Origin: Gymnothorax reevesii | Lineage: Eukaryota; Chordata; Actinopteri; Anguilliformes; Muraenidae | Length of the DNA stretch: 64,000 nucleotides | Assembly: GCA_029721435.1 (NCBI GenBank) | Contig: CM056573.1 | Coordinates: 192,137,103-192,201,102 of the forward strand | Reading direction: 5' to 3' | In this document: positions 57,481-64,000 of the stretch, in pieces | Position numbering within the stretch: position 1 is the stretch's first letter | Layout: the number at the start of each line of letters is the position of its first letter | Position numbers and translations under genes: made by a program | Notes under the pieces: generated by a model | What the model saw: the letters and a program-made list of their open reading frames with translations, nothing else | Told to the model about the DNA's origin: nothing | Database searches by the model: none

Positions 57481-57659
57481 ATGAATATTAAGTAGATATG
57501 ACAACTTTTCCCGAAACCTGTGGAGACTAGTGCTACAACATCATTTCCTTTCAAAATACCGACCAAACATTCATCTTATTGTGGCTTTAAATTGCTGACA
57601 CCGGGAATTTTCTCCACGACAGAGCGAATAACCTCCCGTATATCTATATCCGTGGCCAT
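57481..57659 (-). pseudogene. RecQ-like helicase N-terminal fragment
   Basis: From an ATG at 57659 the minus strand reads MATDIDIREVIRSVVEKIPG, then VSNLKPQ, a stop, DECLVGILKGNDVVALVSTGFGKS. The order LKP(E)Q..CL...L.G.DVVA..TGFGKS is the Q motif plus Walker A of a RecQ-type DNA helicase. Copies of this start are, as I recall, repetitive in teleost genomes. Nothing helicase-like follows GFGKS, so only about 60 codons remain. It lies about 460 bp from, and divergent to, the DDE transposase. Confidence 0.6.
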
Positions 57660-58123
57660 AGTTGATTTTGGAGACTACAATTTCAAACTTGCCGCAGCAG
57701 CTACATCATGGCTTTCAGCCACGCCTTCTGTTCGTTTCTTTGGTCTGGCGTATTTTCTGCCAAGGTAAACGTGGCAGAGCTCTTTGTGATCTGACGGAGT
57801 GGTGAAGCGAAATTAAATTGAGCAGAAGTACGTAGGCTGGCAGAGTCAGGCTACTATATATGGCCATCATTAAATGAAAAAACCAGGATGTGTCGACACC
57901 GATAACATCTTCATCCAAATACTTGCATCAACCGACCGTTGTAAACCCTAAAATGGGGTGTGTTGATACGAAATGGATCACTTGAGTGTGGTTTTCACTT
58001 AATTCTTCTTGTTTAAGTTTTTTCAGTATATAGTTATTAACTATGACCCTTATGATGTTTATGCTTAAGATTATTGCCTATTCTTAGACCTTCAAACGTA
58101 AGGAGCCTCAAGACCACAACGAG

Positions 58124-59378
58124 GTGACAGTTTTTTCCTCAAAGAGACCTACCAAAAAAAAATTGAAGACAAATCTTTCTTGGGATCAGATAAGTGCAAT
58201 GACTAGTCTGGTCTCGAAGTCATTCCATGCTGTGACTGAAGCAGTGGAGAAGACCGTCATTCCTCATCATCTCGGACCTGCTCAGATATCAAGAGATGAT
58301 GCTGTATCACACAGCACGCCTTTCACAAACACATTCTTTGGTGAAGTAGTCACTGTCATTATGCATGGGACATATTTATATATAAATAAGAGTGAAGACC
58401 ATGAACTTCAGAGACAGTCCTACTGCGGACACAAAAAACAAAATTATTTAAAGTCCATGAGTGTTGTGCTCTCTGATGGCTACGTCTTGGATTCAGTTGG
58501 TCCATATTATGGAAGTGAAAATGATGCCAGCATATCAAAGCACATTTCTGACGCCGGACATGTGATCGTCGACAGAGGCTTCAGGGATGTCATGTCTGTC
58601 CTTGAGCCCCATGGTTACGATGCACATATGCCATCTGTGCCAAGTGGCAACTCACAGCATGACACTGAACAGGCCAATGCTGATCACCTCTACCAGAAAA
58701 TCAGATGGGTGGTAGAGAGCTACCAGGGGCGGCTAAAGTGATGGACATTTTTCAAAGAGCAGTTAACCTCAAGTCATTTTATTCCAGTCATTGGAACCTT
58801 AGTCCGAGGAACAACCGCTTGTCTCAATGCTGCATGTGGAGCTATCTACCAACCTGATTCTGAGCAAAGAGAAGCTTATGTTGCTATGACATTGAGGATG
58901 AAGTCTCGCTTGACCAGGCCAAATTCCCGAGCAGATAGAGTTAAAGCGGACCCAGACATGACTCGAAAGGCAAAAGTTGTCTTGCAAAAAATGGATGCTA
59001 GTGATGTACAGTTTCCTCCCTTGCAGTTAGAGTACCTGAAGACAATCACATGTGGGGTACACCAGCTCAAGCAGGCACCAGGTTATGTCTCAGAACATCT
59101 CACCCCTGATGGAGACACTGAGGTGTAGGTGTGTCAGTAAACACCAAACCTTATCAGAGGTCAGATTCACTCCAGAACATCGGTCTCAGACTAAATATCA
59201 TGTCTGGATTGTATACGACTCTTCTGATGAGGATGATCCACTCTGGGATTATTGTTGTTTGCGCCCAACGGGTAAGCGTACTATCAGAATGTGTGCCCAT
59301 GTGACCAGCATCCGGTATTATCTTAGATACCTCTACCACCAGTCACAAAGATGCAGCCACAAACAGCCCAATCTGTGA
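58124..59378 (+). pseudogene. DDE_4 (IS5/Harbinger-like) transposase with SWIM-type zinc finger, broken
   Basis: One frame from 58124 runs through a TGA at 58739-58741 to 59128; a frameshift then leads into 59130-59378. Blocks: GTYLYINKSEDHELQRQSY, SVGPYYGSENDASISKH, VIVDRGFRD, KIRWVVES with RLK, then EYLKTITCG and LKQAPGYVSEHLTPDGD, and a C-terminal Cys/His block with MCAHVTSIRYYL. The last resembles a SWIM finger with its first Cys pair disturbed. The first catalytic Asp (expected in a xDGTY block) is His here (MHGTY). Such enzymes cut and paste DNA transposons. The element ends are unknown. Confidence 0.75.
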
Positions 59379-59391
59379 TAAATAGTAAATA

Positions 59392-60237
59392 CATTGAACA
59401 AAAATATAAATGCCCCATGTCAAATTTTTGAGTTTTTATTAACATTAGGGTTATGCAATATATGAAGTGAATCGAAATAAATTTTTGTTAATGACTAATC
59501 TTCAGATCACCGTCCATTACATCTTGATATTGGCATCTGCAAAGGAGTGACAATCCTTTGAACACGGGGGTCGGGTTGAAGAAATTGAATATTCAATATC
59601 TTGTGTGTCCACAATTTGTCTCTCTCAGTGCAACACATCTCCTTTGCATGGAGTTGGTCAGGTGGTCTATCGTGGCCTGTGGAATGTTATTCCATTCTAC
59701 CCGGAGGGCCACACAGAGCTGGCGCACATTATGTGGAACTGGAACACGGTCGTGGACACGTCGATCCAGAACATCCCAAAGATGTTCAATGGGCGACATA
59801 TCCGGAGAATATGCAGGCCAGTCCAGAACTGGAATGTGCTCTGCTTCAAGGAACTGCATGCAGACCGCTCAGGTGGACATCCCTGCATCCAGCATGCCAA
59901 TGGCACGTCCCCTCATGACCTGAGACATCTGAGGCATGATGACTTTTGACAAAATTTGACATTTTGGGGTGGCCTTTTATTGTCCCCAGTATAAGGAGTG
60001 TCTGGGTACTGCTCATTCTGTCTGATCACCGTCTGGAAATGCCACACCCATGTACTGAGTGAAATCACCGCATCACTGAGCAAATGCTCACTAACAGAGA
60101 GATGGATTAAAAAATGGTACACAAATTAAGAGAAATATCCCTGTTGTACAAGTAAAAGTCAGCATATGCTCACTTAAAGTTGTTAACTCCATGTGGCATC
60201 AATATTTGACATGGGGCGTTTATATTTTTGTTCAGTG
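59392..60237 (-). mobile_element. internally deleted Tc1-like element
   Basis: 846 bp. The ends cattgaacaaaaatataaa and its complement ...tttatatttttgttcagtg lie between TA pairs (59390-59391 and 60238-60239). It belongs to a family related to, but distinct from, the element at 28381. The transposase is reduced to its two ends (see next entry). Confidence 0.88.
59593..59930 (-). pseudogene. Tc1-like transposase, N- and C-terminus fused by deletion
   Basis: The minus strand begins MPQMSQVMRGRAIGMLDAGMST, then a stop and AV, and joins directly to CMQFLEAEHIPVLDWPAYSP, then DMSPIEHLWDVLDRR to the end (CGHTRY). Roughly 220-235 central codons, including the first two catalytic Asp, are gone. The C-terminal SPIEHLWD shows the normal Glu that is Gln in the 28381 element. 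Confidence 0.82.
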
Positions 60238-60282
60238 TAGATTATTTACTTCTGCGAAATTTAGTCAAATGTGTATCAAATA

Positions 60283-60350
60283 CAGTACCAGTCAACAGTT
60301 TGGACACACTTTGCTAATGTCACAGCACTCTGTTTTTACAGAAATTTGAA
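60283..60350 (+). repeat. Tc1-like TIR remnant
   Basis: 'cagtaccagtcaacagtttg' + 'gacacac' is the well-known outer end of another Tc1 family (usual CAGTACCAGTCAAAAGTTTGG). No partner end or transposase was seen. Confidence 0.6.
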
Positions 60351-61755
60351 ATGCTTAAAAAGGGAACCTAACATGCTGATCCTTCTTTTAATACATATTA
60401 GTAATGTCATAATATTGATTGACCATGATCAACCTCTGAAAAGTTTCTAAACATAAGATACAGGGGTTTTGCCGTAATCCAAGAACGCAATTTCGTGAAC
60501 TTGATTTCTTCTCTGAACAGCTCCTCCCAAGATCATCAGGAGATCTGGGCAAAACCTGATGTCAGATTGTGCCGTCCAATTAGTACAGACCTAGCCAGAG
60601 CCAACCACTGCGCTAGACCTGCCCACACTGGAAAATATTCCTGCAGGCATTAACAACGACAGATCATACTATGCCTTAGTAGCGTCTACACTTTTGGAAA
60701 TATGAAAGAACCACTGCAGATCATTTGAGGTGCAATTTTGTCAGTATCTCTCCCAAAGCTGCTTGTCTGTTTACTTTTGGACGCAAAGAAAAACAAATAT
60801 TTCTCCTCCAAAAGACAATGCCACCAGAAATCAGTGGGTAGCTTTTTTTGTTTGCTGGCTGCAAACAGCCACGGCCAAAGGGAACGTTAGCTGCTTGTGC
60901 TCAGCATTTCACCAAAGACAGCTTTGTCAATAAAGGATAATTTGACACAGGATAATTGTTTCAGCTGCTTCTCAACCCTGAAGCTGGAAGTCGCAAATAG
61001 GTGATATGTCCTGCCGGACCTGACGGCTTCTCTTCATCTCCTAATACACATTCATTACCCATTGATCAAACAGTCTGGCTCACCTCATGTTGCAAATACC
61101 CAAAAATTCTGTTTCCCAACAATCCCTCCTGTTTGACCCAACAGACAACGAATGATGAGGTCAACTTCAGAGAGAAATACTTAAAGAAAATTACAAGAGT
61201 AATGGCAAATTCATTTCTAATTACAAAATACCTACAACAACAACAACTTCATGTGGATACCAGGCCAGAGAGCAAGAGAGCAAGCCATAGAGGCAACAGT
61301 GGCAAGGAAAAACTCCTCAGTTAAGTGGGAGAAACTTTGGACAGACCCAGGCTCTCGAGGCCCAATGTCATCTGTCAATGACCGGCACAGGAAGGCTATA
61401 TGTTTTTGAGATGCAGACCCACTGTTAGTGATCGGCTGTGCATAAGAGAAAAGAACAGGCAAGAAATATCAAAGAAACATTTTAAAAATAGATCATGTAC
61501 ATGGCCTATTACTAAGTACAGGCACTGCTACTTAAGAGTCCACAGACATAACAGCTCTGATTTGTAGGCATGTTTAGCTGTCATGTGTACCAGTCGCATG
61601 TGAATGCCATTATTGTCCATGGCACAAGTCCTTTTTAATTCTACAAAAATGAGCTGTATGATGAGCGACATTGTTGTGATGGGTTGTCTTGTGCAGTAGT
61701 CTTCTAGCACAGGGGTTTGCGTCAGCATGGTCCGAAAGCTTGGGGTCCGGTCTAC
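60351..61755. other. no gene recognised
   Basis: Anonymous, with short motif-free frames only. Confidence 0.5.
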
Positions 61756-61760
61756 GGCAG

Positions 61761-61842
61761 CGTGGTCTAGTGCAGGTGTCCTCAGCAGTGTGGTCTGGTG
61801 CAGGTTTCCTCAGCAGTATGGTCTGGTGCAGGTGTCCTCTCC
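61761..61842. repeat. 27-28 bp tandem repeat, three units
   Basis: Unit about 'gtggtctggtgcaggtgtcc' + 'tcagcagt'. Confidence 0.8.
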
Positions 61843-61949
61843 AGTGTATGAGGGAGAGAGTAGAATACAATATGAGGGTATTATTCAAGTACACCTGATT
61901 CATCACACCTTAGATCTATATTATGAGAAAAATGTATTAAACCACAATT

Positions 61950-63240
61950 TTACCCAAGTTACCAAAATTATTAGGCAACCAATCAAGAACGCATGCACCT
62001 GATTAATGAAGGCTGTGGGTGTCTCAAGCAGCGTGGTTTGAGTCAGCCTTTCGTAGTTTTGGTGGTGTCTTAGTGTGAATGGCACGGTTTTGCATGGGAG
62101 TGGTGGATCCCGGGATACCTGTAACTCGAAGAGCGGACTCAGAGCAGTAAATGCTTCTTTACACTCATGTGTCCAATCAGCTGTTTCCAGTGGGCGGCAT
62201 GGGCATTTAAAAAGAGCATTGATTGATTCTGCAATGACAGAAAATTCAGGTATGCGGTTCCCGCAAAAGTCAAAAAGTTCCAGAATCTTACGGACATGTC
62301 GAGCAGGACTAGTGGCAAAAGCACTTCTATCTTCAAGTGGGCGTAATTGTCATTGGACGAGTGCGCCTTTGTGATCTGATGTCCTCGGTTTACGGGTGTG
62401 CATTTATCTTTGGAAGCGTGCGCATTAGGTAGGGCAGCTAGACATTGTGGTGCTCGGTGTCCTTCTTCTCCGCAGCGAAAGAATTTCTCGTTATCCCGGT
62501 TTTGATGAGCGTAAGGCCTATTTTTCCTCTGTTCCCTTCCTCCGCACTGGTTAGCCTGACGACCCAATTTTCCACAATTATCGTAGTTTATTTTATCAAT
62601 CGGAATATTGTCACGCACAGCTGCAATGGGATGAGGTTTAGACGCATTTTTACGGGTCTGTTCCTCTAAACGTGAAGCCCACGCAACAATATCATTAAAA
62701 CTGCTCCCAGGATTTATGCCAATTGCGAGTACCTTCTGAATATGTGGAGCCGCTTCTGCTAATAACTGTTGAGTAAAAACAGCCATTTCTCTATTGGGGT
62801 TAGGAAAACCACTATACGTTTCAAATGCTTCATATTTTTGGTCAGCGTATTCTGTAAATGGCAAGTTATGCTGAACTACCGCGGTGAATCGATGCCATTT
62901 GGGTGCACCTTTACCCAATGCATTTTCACAGCCTCACAAAAGTTGGTAATCGCCGTTTGAAGCTCAGCGTGATTTGCCTAGGGCCCGGATGGCCATGCTT
63001 CCCTCCTGTGGTATTCAGGCTCGATTGTGTTCCAGCTTGGAGTGGGACACTTAGCACGCACAATTGCAAACAAGTCTAACGGCTGTAGAGACATGCTTCA
63101 TTGTAGCTCATTTAACTGTCGCCAAAATTGCAAGTTATCGTCGTTAGTATGAAGACTCGGTAAATCCCTTAATAGCGCTCTCATGTCAATTACATTGAGA
63201 GGTACATGGTACATTGCAGTGTAGAGGTGACTATCACGTC
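61950..63240 (-). pseudogene. retrovirus-like gag/pol remnant with internal deletion
   Basis: Minus-strand gag debris begins near 63215 (HVPLNVIDMRALLRDLPS), passes stops, and becomes an open frame at 62918-62139 with a capsid-like stretch (FTQQLLAEAAPHIQKVLAIG) and two damaged knuckles (NCGKLGRQANQC and RCGEEGHRAPQC, each lacking its first Cys). Then, in another frame at about 62335-62170, RKILELFDFCGNRIPEFSVI and WTHECKEAFTAL resemble the RT thumb/connection of retrovirus-like pol. Protease and RT palm are missing between them. It is an old, non-functional copy; no env or LTR was seen. Gamma/epsilon-like class is only a guess. Confidence 0.6.
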
Positions 63241-63620
63241 GCGGGTTCAAGCCCTGGTCGTACCAACCGGCAGTGGTCGGCAGCTTTTTCTGCGTAGCGC
63301 ACAATTGGCTATAGCGCTACAGGGTTTCAAATTGGGAAGGGACTGTCGGAAATGGAAAATAAAATAAATAGCTTTGTTCGTTGCTCAAGCGCCTCCTGTT
63401 GGCCAGACGGGCGCTTGTCAGGAAGACTCTAAGCCTGGTCATGTTCGGGTATCCTCCGTCCTCGTTCTGAACTTGCGAAGATTCAACCAATGAGTGTATA
63501 AGAAGCGGTGGCTGACAGGCACGTGCTTCGGAGGAGAGTCTTCACTCTCCTGAATTGGCAACAAGGGGTCGTAAACGAGTAAGCCTAGTACATAATTCAC
63601 CAATTGGGCATTCCAGATTC
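63218..63620 (+). mobile_element. tRNA-derived SINE, teleost type
   Basis: The head 'gtagaggtgactatcacgtc' + 'gcgggttcaagccc' has a B box. The body contains 'gcgcctcctgttgg', 'gcggtggctgacaggcacg' and 'tgcttcggaggaga', and ends near 'ccaattgggcattccagatt'. This sequence of phrases matches, from memory, a widespread teleost SINE. It adjoins the gag remnant. Confidence 0.6.
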
Positions 63621-64000
63621 AGGTGGGATGGAGATGCCAAATTTTTAACAGAAAAAAAAATGCTCCTGGTTAGCTTATATGCAGCAATTATGATCAGTAT
63701 GCTTGTGTCGCTTCGGTAAGCATCAATGTGACAGTTTCATCATAACGTTGCCTGATTGTAGCCACTACAGTTGAAGCTAACTGGAGAGGTGCTGTATGTG
63801 TCTGCCAAGTTGGGCTGCAGTAAGACCAGACGTAGGTTTTGCAGAGCTTGGGGTGCGTTTTTAGGTGCTTATGAAACTATCGCTTTACTTATCCATGACT
63901 GGGGTCAGCCTGATACATCTCCAATGGCTGGGGAAGCTTTCTGATACTACCGGTGAAAGCAGTAGGGAAGCGTATAGGCTATAGCGCACATAAGCAATGG
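63621..64000. other. no gene recognised
   Basis: Anonymous sequence to the window edge, with an A-run at 63651-63659. Confidence 0.5.

Overview
The window looks like teleost fish nuclear DNA that is almost entirely transposable-element debris, with one small piece of a host gene. The fish assignment rests on the repertoire: Gmr1-like LTR retrotransposons, Tc1-like transposons, L2/CR1-type LINEs, BEL/Pao, hAT and Kolobok-like MITEs, tRNA-derived SINEs of the kind common in bony fish, many GT/TA microsatellites, and exons with vertebrate splice signals. No prokaryotic operon, rRNA or CRISPR is present. The species cannot be named from the sequence alone.

Layout. 1-1700 (-): CR1/L2-type LINE with an esterase ORF1 and an endonuclease, running off the left edge. 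3030-5127: dispersed repeats and a 39-bp minisatellite. 5128-11183 (-): Gmr1-like retrotransposon copy A, with LTRs differing at one base. 11184-15016: a repeat-derived coding fragment, an L2-like reverse transcriptase fragment and microsatellites. 15017-21002 (-): Gmr1-like copy B, whose gag-pol frame is broken by a single stop. 21004-21840: a large fold-back element with Kolobok/T2-type TTAAAGGRR ends. 21942-23194: a non-autonomous hAT. 23462-28294 (+): two exons of an LRAT/PLAAT-family acyltransferase gene, separated by a 4.4-kb intron full of repeats. 28381-30010: a full-length Tc1-like element with an open transposase frame whose third catalytic acidic residue is Gln. 32550-38545 (+): a BEL/Pao remnant whose gag is split by an exact 78 x 34-bp satellite. 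38690-44620: SINEs, MITEs and anonymous DNA. 44750-45200 (+): a solo Gmr1-type LTR. 45205-56250: a nest in which an old + strand Gmr1-like element (D) was split by a MITE-like unit that was itself filled with a palindromic element, a pogo-like transposon and Gmr1-like copy C (48512-54403, -). 57480-59380: a RecQ-like helicase fragment (-) head to head with a broken DDE/SWIM transposase (+). 59392-60237 (-): an internally deleted Tc1-like element. 61950-63240 (-): a retrovirus-like gag/pol remnant. 63218-63620: a SINE.

How it fits together. The main theme is repeated colonisation by one retrotransposon lineage whose pol order is protease, integrase, reverse transcriptase, RNase H, i.e. integrase before RT. 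Four copies and one solo LTR of clearly different ages lie within 52 kb. Copies A, B and C share a tRNA-Pro-type primer binding site; A, B and the solo LTR have 4-bp target duplications. The most unusual features are the indel-free satellite inside BEL gag, the D-D-34-Q Tc1 transposase, and the helicase/transposase pair. Only the LRAT/PLAAT exons look like a host gene under constraint; the flanking exons were not found.
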